Assembly (NCBI RefSeq): GCF_019343195.1
Contig: NZ_RPHB01000002.1
Coordinates: 637,627-701,626 of the forward strand
Length of the DNA stretch: 64,000 nucleotides
From: Arthrospiribacter ruber
Lineage (GTDB): Bacteria > Bacteroidota > Bacteroidia > Cytophagales > Cyclobacteriaceae
Reading direction: 5' to 3'
The position numbers and the translations under genes were made by a program. Below the pieces are notes generated by a model. That model had not been told where the DNA came from and made no database searches. It worked only from the letters and a program-made list of their open reading frames with translations. Positions 1 through 7,941 of the stretch are shown piece after piece (the first letter of the stretch is position 1; each line of letters starts with the position of its first letter).

Positions 1-61
1 CTACCTTTTGGGAAAAGATGATGGTCTCCAAAACTTTTTATTTCAAAAATAGTCAAAACAG

Positions 62-93
62 AATCCCGAAAGGCCATTTAGCCCTTCGGGATT
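62..93 (-). terminator. Terminator-like hairpin after the DAHP synthase gene
   Basis: An inverted repeat with arms AATCCCGAA and TTCGGGATT and one bulged base lies 10 bases past the stop codon of the minus-strand DAHP synthase-chorismate mutase gene. The T-rich run on the minus strand is short and interrupted, so termination strength is uncertain. Confidence 0.6.
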
Positions 94-102
94 TTATGAT
101 TT

Positions 103-1200
103 TTATTTTTTAATTGGATCCGCTTCGCGAAGTTGCTTTTCCTGCCTTTTTACTGATTCCTCATGGATACAATAAAGCAGCTCCTTCATGAATTTTTCGC
201 TGAGGTTTTTATTAACACCCTTCTGGGTTCTGGATTCCATCACATATTTCCACCTGTCAGACTGGAATACTGTGAGGTGATGCTCTCTCTTGTAAGCACC
301 TATCTGATCAATCATAGAAAAACGTTCCTGAAGGATATCCAAAAGTTGATCATCCAAATGGTCAATGGCATTTCTAAGGTCATTGAGTCTTTCACTAGGA
401 TTTTCTGTAGCTAAAGTATCTTTGAAATCGATCTTCGAAAGGATTTCTTTCAATCTACCTGGAGTAACTTGTTGCTTGGCATCTGACCAAGCCTTATCAG
501 GGTCATGATGGGTCTCGATCATCAATCCGTCCAATCCAAAATTGATTGCCCTTTGGGCGGTTTCCAAAATCCCTTCTCTATTGCCAACAATATGACTTGG
601 ATCGTTGATGACTTCCATTCCTTTCCACTCTCTTTTGAGGTGAATCGGCATGGACCAGTTGGGCTTGTTACGGAATCTCTTGTCATAAGAATCAGAAAAA
701 CCTCTATGGATCGCTGCCAGCTTGTTGATCCCAACTGCCTGAAGTCTTTCCAAAGCTCCCAGCCAAAGCTGAAGGTCCGGATTCATAGGGTTTTTCACCA
801 TCACAGGCACATCCACTCCACGAAGGGCTTCAGCGATTTCTTGTACTGCAAAAGGGTTGACCGTGGTCCTTGCTCCTATCCAAAGCACATCCACTTTGTG
901 CTTGAGTGCCATTTCCACATGGGCTGTATTGCCTACTTCTGTAGTAATAGGTATATTAAGGTGGTGCCTGACAATTTCCATCCATTTCAACCCATCTTCA
1001 CCTATACCTTCAAAGCTTCCTGGTCTCGTTCTTGGCTTCCAGATACCTGCCCTGAAAACATCAGGGATCATATTTTCTTCTTTCATAGCGAGACAGACTT
1101 TTTCGATCTGCTCTGGTGTCTCGGCGCTGCATGGGCCTGCGATAATGGTGTGGCCTTTCAGACCTAATCCCCAATCCTTGGTTTGTAAATGGTTTTCCAT
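103..1200 (-). CDS. Bifunctional DAHP synthase / chorismate mutase (paralogue 1)
   Basis: This 365-residue cytoplasmic enzyme joins two steps of aromatic amino-acid synthesis. The N-terminal part (about residues 15-260) is a KDO8P-synthase-like type I DAHP synthase that condenses phosphoenolpyruvate and erythrose 4-phosphate; the motifs GPCSAETPEQ, WKPRTRP, GARTTVNPFAVQ and HRGFS are visible. The C-terminal 100 residues form an AroQ-type chorismate mutase (RNAIDHLDDQLLDILQERF). This domain order is the one known in Bacteroidetes. The start at 1200 gives an N-terminus that aligns with the neighbouring paralogue. It lies 298 bp downstream of that paralogue and carries its own promoter, a Phe/Tyr-rich leader peptide and an attenuator, so I infer that this copy is repressed when Phe and Tyr are plentiful. 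Confidence 0.95.
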   Translation of the reverse strand: MENHLQTKDWGLGLKGHTIIAGPCSAETPEQIEKVCLAMKEENMIPDVFRAGIWKPRTRPGSFEGIGEDGLKWMEIVRHHLNIPITTEVGNTAHVEMALKHKVDVLWIGARTTVNPFAVQEIAEALRGVDVPVMVKNPMNPDLQLWLGALERLQAVGINKLAAIHRGFSDSYDKRFRNKPNWSMPIHLKREWKGMEVINDPSHIVGNREGILETAQRAINFGLDGLMIETHHDPDKAWSDAKQQVTPGRLKEILSKIDFKDTLATENPSERLNDLRNAIDHLDDQLLDILQERFSMIDQIGAYKREHHLTVFQSDRWKYVMESRTQKGVNKNLSEKFMKELLYCIHEESVKRQEKQLREADPIKK

Positions 1201-1219
1201 AATGGTGTTAGTTTAAAAG

Positions 1220-1248
1220 CAAAAAGCCCGACTCTCTCGAATCGGGCT
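1220..1248 (-). terminator. Attenuator terminator hairpin before DAHP synthase 1
   Basis: On the minus strand a 7-bp stem (AGCCCGA at 1248-1242 with TCGGGCT at 1231-1225) is followed directly by TTTTT. It lies between the leader peptide stop (1270) and the gene start (1200), where an attenuator terminator belongs. Its left arm overlaps the antiterminator segment 1245-1237. Confidence 0.8.
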
Positions 1249-1306
1249 CTTCACTTGGTTTATAATCTTTTAGTTTTTTACAAGGCAATAAGCAGCTCCG
1301 ATTCGA
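1237..1306 (-). promoter_or_regulatory. Antiterminator pairing of the Phe/Tyr attenuator
   Basis: The minus-strand segment TCGAATCGG (1306-1298, inside the leader ORF) is perfectly complementary over 9 bases to CCGATTCGA (1245-1237), which contains part of the left arm of the terminator. Segment 1306-1298 can also pair through TCGAA with TTCGA at 1319-1315, directly after the Phe/Tyr codons. The four mutually exclusive segments therefore reproduce the 1:2, 2:3 and 3:4 logic of classical amino-acid attenuators. Pairing was read by eye; no folding energies were computed. Confidence 0.75.
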
Positions 1307-1365
1307 TTTTTCATTCGAAAGTAAAAGTAAAAGAATGTAAAATATGCGAAGCCTGCGATTATCAT
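1270..1365 (-). CDS. Phe/Tyr-rich leader peptide (31 aa)
   Basis: A short ORF opens with ATG at 1365 and stops with TAA at 1272-1270. Codons 6-16 read FAYFTFFYFYF, so nine of eleven codons are Phe (6) or Tyr (3). This composition is the signature of a leader peptide whose translation senses charged tRNA-Phe and tRNA-Tyr. It sits just upstream of mutually exclusive hairpins and of a DAHP synthase gene. A TAnnTTTG box ends only 4 bases before the ATG, so the transcript may be nearly leaderless. The peptide itself probably has no other function. It would be missed by gene callers because of its length. Confidence 0.8.
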   Translation of the reverse strand: MIIAGFAYFTFFYFYFRMKNRIGAAYCLVKN

Positions 1366-1369
1366 GTCT

Positions 1370-1400
1370 CAAATGTAAAGGCACATTTTTTAAAAACAAA
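1370..1400 (-). promoter_or_regulatory. Bacteroidetes-type promoter of the leader-DAHP synthase 1 unit
   Basis: On the minus strand TTTG (1400-1397) is followed after exactly 19 bases by TACATTTG (1377-1370). This matches the -33 TTTG and -7 TAnnTTTG consensus described for Bacteroidetes housekeeping sigma factor. The leader peptide ATG begins 4 bases after the -7 box. Confidence 0.7.
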
Positions 1401-1439
1401 TCAATTTTTAAACATTTTTTTAATTTTTATGCAAAAACC

Positions 1440-1470
1440 CGCGACAATACTCCACTTTCAAGAAATGTCG
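1440..1470 (-). terminator. Possible weak terminator after DAHP synthase 2
   Basis: CGACA and TGTCG arms enclose about 19 bases and are followed on the minus strand by CGGGTTTTTG, 30-60 bases after the stop of the upstream paralogue. The stem is short, so this is only a candidate. Confidence 0.3.
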
Positions 1471-1498
1471 TACATAGAATGAGTTTTCACGAAATAAT

Positions 1499-2626
1499 CT
1501 ACTGTGGTTTTTCTAACTTTTCTGCACCTTCTATTTTACTTTCCATAATTTCTTCCTGTTTTTTGATCGACTCCGTATGGATCAACTGAAACATTTCCTT
1601 TACAAAGCCTTCTTCAAGTTGCAGGGATCTGCCCCATTCCGGTCTTGATTCAAAAACCGTCTTCCACCTTTCCATTTGGAAGATGGCCACATTGTTCAGC
1701 TTTTTGTATTCACCGGCTTTTTCCACCAGTCTAATCCTTCTGCTCAACACCTCCAGCAATTCACGGTCAACCTGGTCTATATGTTCCCTAATCGTATCCA
1801 ACTGAGACTGAAAAACCGGATTCTCCACCGAGACTTCTCTAATATGAAGCCCTGCAATCATGCCTCCCAATACTTCAGGTGTGATTTGTTGTGAGGCGTC
1901 AGACCAGGCCTTATCAGGATCTATGTGGGATTCGACGATCAAGCCCTCAAAATTCAAATCCATTGCCATCTGCGCGACCGAAGAAAGTAAATCCCTTCTT
2001 CCGCAGATATGGCTGGGATCATTGATAATGGGAAGGTTCGGGATTTTTGTTTTTAGCTCAAGAGGAATCTGCCAGGTCGGGCTATTTCTGTAAACCTGAT
2101 CGTTAAAGTTGGAAAAGCCTCTATGAATGGCCCCGATTTTTCTGATCCCTGCCTGATGTATCCTTTCCAATGCTCCAATCCAAAGTGCCAGGTCAGGATT
2201 AACCGGATTTTTGACTAAGACAGGAACATCAACCCCCTTCAGGCTGTCCGCAATATCCTGCACGGCAAATGGATTGACCGTAGTCCTGGCTCCAAGCCAA
2301 AGCACATCAATGCCAAACTCTAAAGCTTTTTCTACATGGTACGGACTTGCCACCTCTATGGCAAATTTGACTCCATACTTTTCTTTGACATCCTTGATCC
2401 AAGGCAAAGCAATATGCCCTACTCCTTCAAAACTATTAGGCCTGGTCCTAGGCTTCCATACTCCTCCCCTAACCACTGAAAAACCTTTCTCCACAAGGGC
2501 TGAAACAGTCCTGTCCAACTGTTCAGGAGTCTCCACGCTACATGGCCCTGCAATGACCAAGGGGGCTTTAGAACCCACTCCCCATTCGCTTATCGAAGCA
2601 ATATCAAATCCCTTTTCTTTTTCCAT
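1499..2626 (-). CDS. Bifunctional DAHP synthase / chorismate mutase (paralogue 2)
   Basis: A second, clearly homologous fusion enzyme of 375 residues with the same order: KDO8PS-like DAHP synthase (GPCSVETPEQ, WKPRTRP, GARTTVNPFAVQ, HRGFSNF) then AroQ chorismate mutase (IDQVDRELLEVLSRRIRLV). The frame is open to 2707, but the ATG at 2626 (MEKEKGFDIAS) matches the length and N-terminus of paralogue 1 and the extra 27 codons do not resemble the family. I see no aromatic leader peptide or attenuator upstream, in contrast to the other copy. The pair probably represents differently regulated isoenzymes feeding the shikimate pathway, as separate Phe-, Tyr- or Trp-sensitive DAHP synthases do elsewhere; this is inference. 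Confidence 0.93.
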   Translation of the reverse strand: MEKEKGFDIASISEWGVGSKAPLVIAGPCSVETPEQLDRTVSALVEKGFSVVRGGVWKPRTRPNSFEGVGHIALPWIKDVKEKYGVKFAIEVASPYHVEKALEFGIDVLWLGARTTVNPFAVQDIADSLKGVDVPVLVKNPVNPDLALWIGALERIHQAGIRKIGAIHRGFSNFNDQVYRNSPTWQIPLELKTKIPNLPIINDPSHICGRRDLLSSVAQMAMDLNFEGLIVESHIDPDKAWSDASQQITPEVLGGMIAGLHIREVSVENPVFQSQLDTIREHIDQVDRELLEVLSRRIRLVEKAGEYKKLNNVAIFQMERWKTVFESRPEWGRSLQLEEGFVKEMFQLIHTESIKKQEEIMESKIEGAEKLEKPQ

Positions 2627-2841
2627 TAATGAACAAACCAAGTTTACACCCTTTAAGTTTGGGCGACAAGTTAAGACAATTCCCTCATTGACCTTCAAGA
2701 CAAGCATCTGGTATGCCTGATTTTCTCTCAGTGCATCTTGTATGAATCTACTCCACTGGAAAGCCTAAAAAAGTCTTGGGAATATTTATGTCAACGGTCT
2801 GAAATAGCCAAACATAAGCCAAGCCCGTGGAGTTTTTTTGA

Positions 2842-2849
2842 TATATTTG
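2842..2849 (+). promoter_or_regulatory. Candidate -7 box for proline dehydrogenase
   Basis: TATATTTG matches TAnnTTTG and ends 19 bases before the ATG at 2869. No convincing TTTG was found at the usual upstream spacing, so support is moderate. Confidence 0.4.
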
Positions 2850-2868
2850 CAGCCAGAATTGACATGCT

Positions 2869-4065
2869 ATGCCAGTAAAACCCAATATTTCTTTTGAGAA
2901 CCTAGAAGTAGCTTTTGCCTCCAAGTCCGATGCTGAGCTTAAAAAGATGTACCTCATTTTCGCTACAGTCAACAGCAACCTTGCCGTAAGTGTGGGCACC
3001 AAGCTGGCCAATTGGTCATTTGCCTTGGGCCTTCCCATCAAGGGAATCATGAAAAAAACCATGTTTGGGCATTTTTGTGGTGGTGAAGACATTGAAGACT
3101 GTGAGAAAAACATCAAAGAGCTAGCCGACTTCAACATCCACACCATTCTTGATTATTCTGTGGAAGGCAAAGGCGATGAAGAAAGCTATGAAGCCACCAA
3201 ACAGGAAATCCTAAAAACTATTGCAAGATCGGCAGGTGATGACAGGATACCTTTTGCGGTATTTAAAGTTACAGGATTGGGGGATTATAAAATAATGACC
3301 AAAGTCCAGGCCGGGAAAAAGCTAAATGAAAAAGAGCAGGCAAGTTTTGAAAGAATGAAAGGAAGGGTGGATGAACTTTGTCGGGCAGCTTTTGACGCCA
3401 ATACGAAAATCCTTGTAGATGCTGAGGAGTCCTGGTTTCAGGACATCATAGATCAGATGACCTATGAAGCTATGGCAAAATACAATAAAGACACCTGCAT
3501 TGTGTACAACACATACCAAATGTACCGGCATGACATGTTGGACAGGCTCAAAAAAGCCCATAAAGAGGCAGAAAAAAAAGGGTATTGGCTAGGAGCAAAG
3601 TTGGTGAGAGGGGCTTACATGGAGAAAGAGAGAAAACGTGCGGAAGACAAAGGTTACCCCAGCCCAATCCAACCGGACAAAATCTCCTCAGACAGAGATT
3701 ATAATGCAGCCTTGGAATATTGTGTGGAACATATTGAATCAATCGGATTAGTTTCCGGTTCACACAATGAAAAAAGTAACATCTACCTTACTGAATTGAT
3801 CTCTGACCACAATATTGACCCTAAAGATGACAGGGTTTATTTTGCCCAGCTTTATGGAATGAGTGACAACATTTCATTCAACTTGGCAGATGCCGGCTAC
3901 AATGTAGTAAAATACGTCCCTTATGGTCCGGTGGAAAAAGTAATGCCCTATCTTTCCAGAAGAGCAGAAGAAAATACATCTGTCTCGGGACAAAGCAGCA
4001 GGGAGTTTGATCTGGTAAGAAGAGAAATGAGCAGAAGGAAAAACCTAAACGGTAAAAAAGCATAA
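2869..4065 (+). CDS. Proline dehydrogenase
   Basis: A 398-residue FAD enzyme of the PRODH/PutA family that oxidises L-proline to 1-pyrroline-5-carboxylate and passes electrons to the quinone pool. Diagnostic motifs are [12 protein letters not shown] (substrate and flavin region, about residue 243) and, near the C-terminus, [25 protein letters not shown] sequence whose RRAEEN arginines bind the proline carboxylate in characterised homologues. It is a stand-alone PRODH; no P5C dehydrogenase domain is fused or adjacent. The length is typical of the stand-alone Bacteroidetes form. Arginine deiminase lies 1.9 kb downstream, on the same strand beyond lysS, but a terminator after lysS argues against a single transcript. 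Confidence 0.95.
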   Translation: MPVKPNISFENLEVAFASKSDAELKKMYLIFATVNSNLAVSVGTKLANWSFALGLPIKGIMKKTMFGHFCGGEDIEDCEKNIKELADFNIHTILDYSVEGKGDEESYEATKQEILKTIARSAGDDRIPFAVFKVTGLGDYKIMTKVQAGKKLNEKEQASFERMKGRVDELCRAAFDANTKILVDAEESWFQDIIDQMTYEAMAKYNKDTCIVYNTYQMYRHDMLDRLKKAHKEAEKKGYWLGAKLVRGAYMEKERKRAEDKGYPSPIQPDKISSDRDYNAALEYCVEHIESIGLVSGSHNEKSNIYLTELISDHNIDPKDDRVYFAQLYGMSDNISFNLADAGYNVVKYVPYGPVEKVMPYLSRRAEENTSVSGQSSREFDLVRREMSRRKNLNGKKA

Positions 4066-4127
4066 AAAATAAAACTTTGGGAGGTGCGGATCTGAAGCAC
4101 CTTATAAAAATAAACACAACGCAAAAA

Positions 4128-5846
4128 ATGCAACTACTTAGCGAACAGGAGATAGAAAGAAGAAAAGACAGAGAAGAATTGATGAAATTAGGCATCAATC
4201 CATATCCTGCATCCTCTTTCCCTATCAATGTGACTGCGGAGGATATCCACAGAAATTACGAAAACAGAAAAAACGATTACAAAAACATCTCTATTGCCGG
4301 AAGGCTGATGACCCGGCGAATAATGGGCTCCGCATCTTTTGCGGAAATCCAGGACTCTACAGGGAGACTTCAGATCTATGTAAGAAGAGACGACATCTGC
4401 CCGGAGGAGGACAAGACCCTCTATAATACAGTGTTCAAAAAACTTCTCGGAATAGGTGATTTCATCGGCGTCAAAGGTTATATATTCACTACACAGACTG
4501 GGGAAATTTCTCTGCATGTAACTGAACTGACCATCCTTTCCAAAGCCGTAAAACCACTTCCTGTGGTAAAGCGAGACGATGAAGGAAATGTATATGATGG
4601 ATTTACCGATCCTGAACTTCGCTACAGACAACGCTATGTAGACCTCACAGTCAATCCTGAAGTAAAGCAGGTATTTATCACAAGGTCGAAAATCATCAGC
4701 AACATGCGGAGATATTTCGATAATCATGGTTGGTTGGAAGTGGAAACCCCCATCCTTCAGCAGGTTCATGGAGGAGCGGCTGCAAGGCCATTCCAGACCC
4801 ATCACAACACTTTGGACATGCCATTGTACCTAAGAATCGCCAATGAACTCTACCTCAAAAGACTGATTGTAGGTGGATTTGATGGAGTGTATGAGTTTGG
4901 GAAAATGTTCAGAAATGAAGGAATGGACAGGACCCACAACCCTGAATTCACTTCCATGGAGATCTATGTGGCCTACAAAGATTACATCTGGATGATGGAA
5001 ATGGTCGAAGAGCTGCTGGAAAAGGTAACGGCATCCATTCACGGCACCACCAAAGTTAAGGTAGGGGAAAAAGAGATTGATTTTGCAGGTCCTTACAGAC
5101 GCTTGAGCATGTATGATTCCATTAAGGAATATGCCGGCATAGATGTCAGTGAAATGGATGAGGAAGGCCTGAGAAAAGTATGTGCCGACCTTGGCATTGC
5201 AGTGGATGACAGCATGGGCAAAGGAAAGCTCATTGACGAAATATTCGGAGAAAAAGTAGAAGCCAACTTGGTACAGCCTACTTATATCACCGACTACCCT
5301 ATCGAAATGACCCCATTGGCCAAAAAGCACCGAAGCAAAGATGGCTTGGTAGAAAGGTTTGAGCTTTTTGTCAATGGCAAAGAAATCGCCAATGCTTACA
5401 CAGAGCTTAATGACCCTATCGATCAAAGAGAAAGGTTCGAGGACCAGTTGAAACTTGCAGCAAGAGGTGATGATGAAGCAATGGCCATGGACGAGGATTT
5501 CCTACGCGCCCTGGAATACGGCATGCCGCCCACTTCAGGGCTTGGAATTGGCATAGACAGATTGACCATGTTGCTCACCGACAATTCTACCATTCAGGAA
5601 GTGCTGTTTTTCCCTCAGATGAGACCGGAGAAAAAGGTCAAAATCGCATCTGATGAAGATTTGATGAAAGAAGGTATTCCGGAAGGCCTGATTCCGGTGA
5701 TCCGGGACCTGAATATCCATACCATCGAGCAACTTAAGGAAATGGATGCCAACAAGTTGTTTAACGATGTCTGTGGAAGAAGAAAAAAACTAAAGCTTCA
5801 AGTACCCAACCCTACCAAGGAAGAGGTAGAAGGCTGGCTTGCTTAA
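4128..5846 (+). CDS. lysS: Lysyl-tRNA synthetase, class II
   Basis: A 572-residue class II aminoacyl-tRNA synthetase that charges tRNA-Lys. An N-terminal OB-fold (about residues 50-160) contains [20 protein letters not shown]; the catalytic domain shows RYRQRYVDL, motif 2 (FEFGK-like [13 protein letters not shown]) and motif 3 ([13 protein letters not shown]). The frame is open from 4077, but ATG 4128 starts [15 protein letters not shown], the usual family N-terminus. About 70 residues follow motif 3 and its strand ([20 protein letters not shown] onwards), a C-terminal extension also known from other Bacteroidetes LysRS. A strong terminator follows. The window also carries a tRNA-Lys(UUU) gene at 62.9 kb. 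Confidence 0.97.
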   Translation: MQLLSEQEIERRKDREELMKLGINPYPASSFPINVTAEDIHRNYENRKNDYKNISIAGRLMTRRIMGSASFAEIQDSTGRLQIYVRRDDICPEEDKTLYNTVFKKLLGIGDFIGVKGYIFTTQTGEISLHVTELTILSKAVKPLPVVKRDDEGNVYDGFTDPELRYRQRYVDLTVNPEVKQVFITRSKIISNMRRYFDNHGWLEVETPILQQVHGGAAARPFQTHHNTLDMPLYLRIANELYLKRLIVGGFDGVYEFGKMFRNEGMDRTHNPEFTSMEIYVAYKDYIWMMEMVEELLEKVTASIHGTTKVKVGEKEIDFAGPYRRLSMYDSIKEYAGIDVSEMDEEGLRKVCADLGIAVDDSMGKGKLIDEIFGEKVEANLVQPTYITDYPIEMTPLAKKHRSKDGLVERFELFVNGKEIANAYTELNDPIDQRERFEDQLKLAARGDDEAMAMDEDFLRALEYGMPPTSGLGIGIDRLTMLLTDNSTIQEVLFFPQMRPEKKVKIASDEDLMKEGIPEGLIPVIRDLNIHTIEQLKEMDANKLFNDVCGRRKKLKLQVPNPTKEEVEGWLA

Positions 5847-5868
5847 AATACAAAAACCAATCAATCCT

Positions 5869-5903
5869 AAAACCGGAAAGCACATAGCTTCCGGTTTTTT
5901 TTT
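5869..5903 (+). terminator. Terminator after lysS
   Basis: Arms AAACCGGAA and TTCCGGTTT flank a short loop and run into TTTTTTTTT on the plus strand, 23 bases past the lysS stop. It is a convincing intrinsic terminator. Confidence 0.9.
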
Positions 5904-5946
5904 GATCATATTTTCAATAATTTACCGTATCCTTACAAATTAAGGT

Positions 5947-5954
5947 TAAATTTT
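5947..5954 (+). promoter_or_regulatory. Candidate -7 box for arginine deiminase
   Basis: TAAATTTT is one base from TAnnTTTG and ends 5 bases before the ATG at 5960. If it is used, the mRNA would be almost leaderless. Confidence 0.3.
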
Positions 5955-5959
5955 ACACC

Positions 5960-7174
5960 ATGAATCTCCGACTTAACTCCGAATTTGGCACTTTGAAGGC
6001 TGTACTGATGCACAGGCCTGCCAAAGAAATAGATAGACTTACTCCCTACAATAAAGAATACCTTCTTTTTGAAGATGTTCCATATTTGGAAGCCATGCAG
6101 AAAGAACATGATTTTTTCAGCAATCTTATCAAAGAAACTACTGGTGCAAGGGTTTACAGGCTACATGAACTGCTTATCCAAACGCTTACAAACAGAAAAA
6201 TACTCGAAGAATTGATGCTTCAGGCACTGAAACCTTCCAATCTTTCTTATCTCAAAGATCAGATACTGGATAGGCTGTCCACCGCCGAATGCGCCCTGGC
6301 ATTGACTGCAGGAATCAAAGTCCATGAACTGAAACGGAAAATCCCTAACCTTCAGGCCAATGAACTGATGGATTATGCCTTCATCATTCCTCCCAGCCCA
6401 AATCTATATTTCCAGAGAGACCCCATGGCCATTACTCCAGGAGGCATTGTGTTTTCCAGTATGAAAATGGAAGGAAGGCAGCGTGAAGCCAATATCCTTA
6501 AAGCCATTTTTGAAAATCATCCTGATTTCAAAGAAAATGTGAACCAAATTTACCCTTTGGAAGGTCAAAACTCCTCCCCAAGTATAGAAGGTGGAGATAT
6601 CATCATTTTATCCCAAAAAGCAGTTGCAATAGGAAATTCAGAGCGTACTGATGCCAAAGCCATATATCAGGTAGCCAAAGCTTTGCTGGCAGAGGGCACC
6701 GTAGAACGGGTCTATGAAGTACACCTTCCTGAGAGGCGAAACTACATGCATTTGGACACCGTGTTTACGATTCTGGATGAAAACCTGGTACTTACCTATC
6801 CCGATGCTCTCAATTCGGTGCTGCAAACTTCCCTTTATACCTTAAAGGAAATTCAGGAAGACAAAGTGCACATCAAAAGGCAAGTCCTAAAAGAGTCATT
6901 GCTGACGGTATTGGAAAGAGAAATCCCTCACCTTGAAATCTTGTCCACAGCAGATGGCAATCCTGATTACTCCATGAGAGAACAATGGTTTGATGGTGCA
7001 AATGTATTCGCCATCGGGCCGAGGCGGGTGATCTCATACAACCGAAACAAGCATACCAACACTGCCCTTCGAAATATGGGGGTTGAGGTGCTGGAAATCC
7101 CCTCTTCAGAGCTTTCCCGTGGACTTGGCGGACCTAGGTGCATGACCATGCCCATCAGTAGGTCAAAAATTTAG
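5960..7174 (+). CDS. arcA: Arginine deiminase
   Basis: A 404-residue guanidino-group hydrolase that converts L-arginine to citrulline and ammonia. Motifs of the family are all present: MHRPAKEIDRLTPYN, LFEDVPYLEAMQKEHD, FQRDPMA, the SIEGGD substrate loop, the histidine motif MHLDTVFT and the C-terminal GLGGPRCMTMPISR, in which Cys394 is the expected nucleophile. No ornithine carbamoyltransferase or carbamate kinase is adjacent, so the full arginine deiminase pathway is not encoded here. The gene stands alone between the lysS terminator and a repeat-filled intergenic stretch. Confidence 0.95.
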   Translation: MNLRLNSEFGTLKAVLMHRPAKEIDRLTPYNKEYLLFEDVPYLEAMQKEHDFFSNLIKETTGARVYRLHELLIQTLTNRKILEELMLQALKPSNLSYLKDQILDRLSTAECALALTAGIKVHELKRKIPNLQANELMDYAFIIPPSPNLYFQRDPMAITPGGIVFSSMKMEGRQREANILKAIFENHPDFKENVNQIYPLEGQNSSPSIEGGDIIILSQKAVAIGNSERTDAKAIYQVAKALLAEGTVERVYEVHLPERRNYMHLDTVFTILDENLVLTYPDALNSVLQTSLYTLKEIQEDKVHIKRQVLKESLLTVLEREIPHLEILSTADGNPDYSMREQWFDGANVFAIGPRRVISYNRNKHTNTALRNMGVEVLEIPSSELSRGLGGPRCMTMPISRSKI

Positions 7175-7192
7175 GGATTGGGTGAGGTGGAT

Positions 7193-7294
7193 TTTAGATT
7201 GAAGATTTTAGATTGAAGATTGAAGATTGGAGATTGGAGATTGGAGATTGGAGATTGGAGATTGGAGATTGGAGATTGGAGATTGGAGATTGGA
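7193..7294. repeat. Heptanucleotide tandem array, TNNAGAT family
   Basis: Fourteen uninterrupted 7-bp units run from 7193 to 7290: TTTAGAT, TGAAGAT, TTTAGAT, TGAAGAT, TGAAGAT, then nine identical copies of TGGAGAT, and the array ends in TGGA. It begins 19 bases after the arginine deiminase stop. A second array of the same unit family lies at 54856-54918. Copy number of the nine identical units is likely unstable. Confidence 0.95.
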
Positions 7295-7316
7295 CCAGCT
7301 TTCTGGTCATTTGTCT

Positions 7317-7562
7317 TGAATCTTGATGAATGACATTTACGAAGGACGATTTACGAGGCTGTTAGGTAATCTTACCTCCCGTCTGATCCTAAGCCGATAT
7401 TATCTCAAATTTCTTTCGCCAAAAACTTCTTGATTCATTATTCATCATTCTATATTCGAAATTTTGAATATCGAACATCGAACTTCCAATAATGAATTTC
7501 GAAGGAAATATGTCGTTATCTCTCTCTTCTCAACTCTCGCTTCTATTCTCTAACCTCTCCCC
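7317..7562. repeat. Degenerate 7-bp-period intergenic DNA
   Basis: No gene is visible here. Instead several blocks keep a 7-base period with different units: ACGANNN three times at 7339-7359; GAATATC, GAACATC, GAACTTC, CAATAAT, GAATTTC at 7466-7500; and TCTNNNN six times at 7521-7562, ending next to the stop codon of the following gene. Together with the array at 7193 this makes almost the whole 389-bp gap heptad-periodic. The origin is unknown to me. Confidence 0.7.
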
Positions 7563-7563
7563 A

Positions 7564-7941
7564 TCAATCTTCCGGATACGGAATATACACAAAGCTGGTA
7601 AAATCCTTGTCTACCACAAAAAGGCAACAAAACTCATCGGGATCTTTGTAGGCCTTTTCAAAATCTTCAATCAGTTCTTCGGAGACTAGCTTCCTCTGCA
7701 AAAATTCATCTATATAGGTGATGTAATAATTCCAATCCAGTTTCTTTTCATCTTTACCCAAAAGCAATTGACCTATGGGCTGCTCTTCTTTGGATATCGG
7801 AAAAATCGGATATTTGGAGAATTTTCTGCTCCTCACCTGATAAGAAGCTTCTTTGAGCACCTCTGAAACTTTGACAAAATCCTTGGTAATTGTCCCGAGG
7901 TATTTGCCATTCAATTCCGGATCATTAAAATCTGATATCAT
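7564..7941 (-). CDS. Conserved-looking hypothetical protein (125 aa)
   Basis: I do not recognise this family. The protein is 125 residues, acidic, without signal peptide or membrane segment. Aromatic and charged motifs stand out (YPIFPIS near the middle, LDWNYYITYIDEFLQRKLVS, and the C-terminal CCLFVVDKDFTSFVYIPYPED-like end). Its ATG at 7941 overlaps the rlmD stop codon by four bases (ATGA), so it is almost certainly translated from the rlmD transcript. Codon use looks like that of its neighbours. Function is unknown; tight coupling to rlmD suggests, but does not show, a cytoplasmic role linked to RNA or growth. Confidence 0.75.
   Translation of the reverse strand: MISDFNDPELNGKYLGTITKDFVKVSEVLKEASYQVRSRKFSKYPIFPISKEEQPIGQLLLGKDEKKLDWNYYITYIDEFLQRKLVSEELIEDFEKAYKDPDEFCCLFVVDKDFTSFVYIPYPED

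Noticed and set aside
1208..1399. A 63-codon minus-strand frame covering the attenuator region
   Set aside because: It runs through the terminator hairpin in a different frame from the Phe/Tyr ORF and has no aromatic clustering of regulatory type; the 31-codon frame explains the region better.
2626..2868. A second aromatic attenuator before DAHP synthase 2
   Set aside because: I searched the minus strand for Trp, Phe or Tyr codon clusters and terminator-type hairpins and found none.
7193..7294. Possible CRISPR array
   Set aside because: Units are 7 bp without spacers, and no cas genes are present anywhere in the window.
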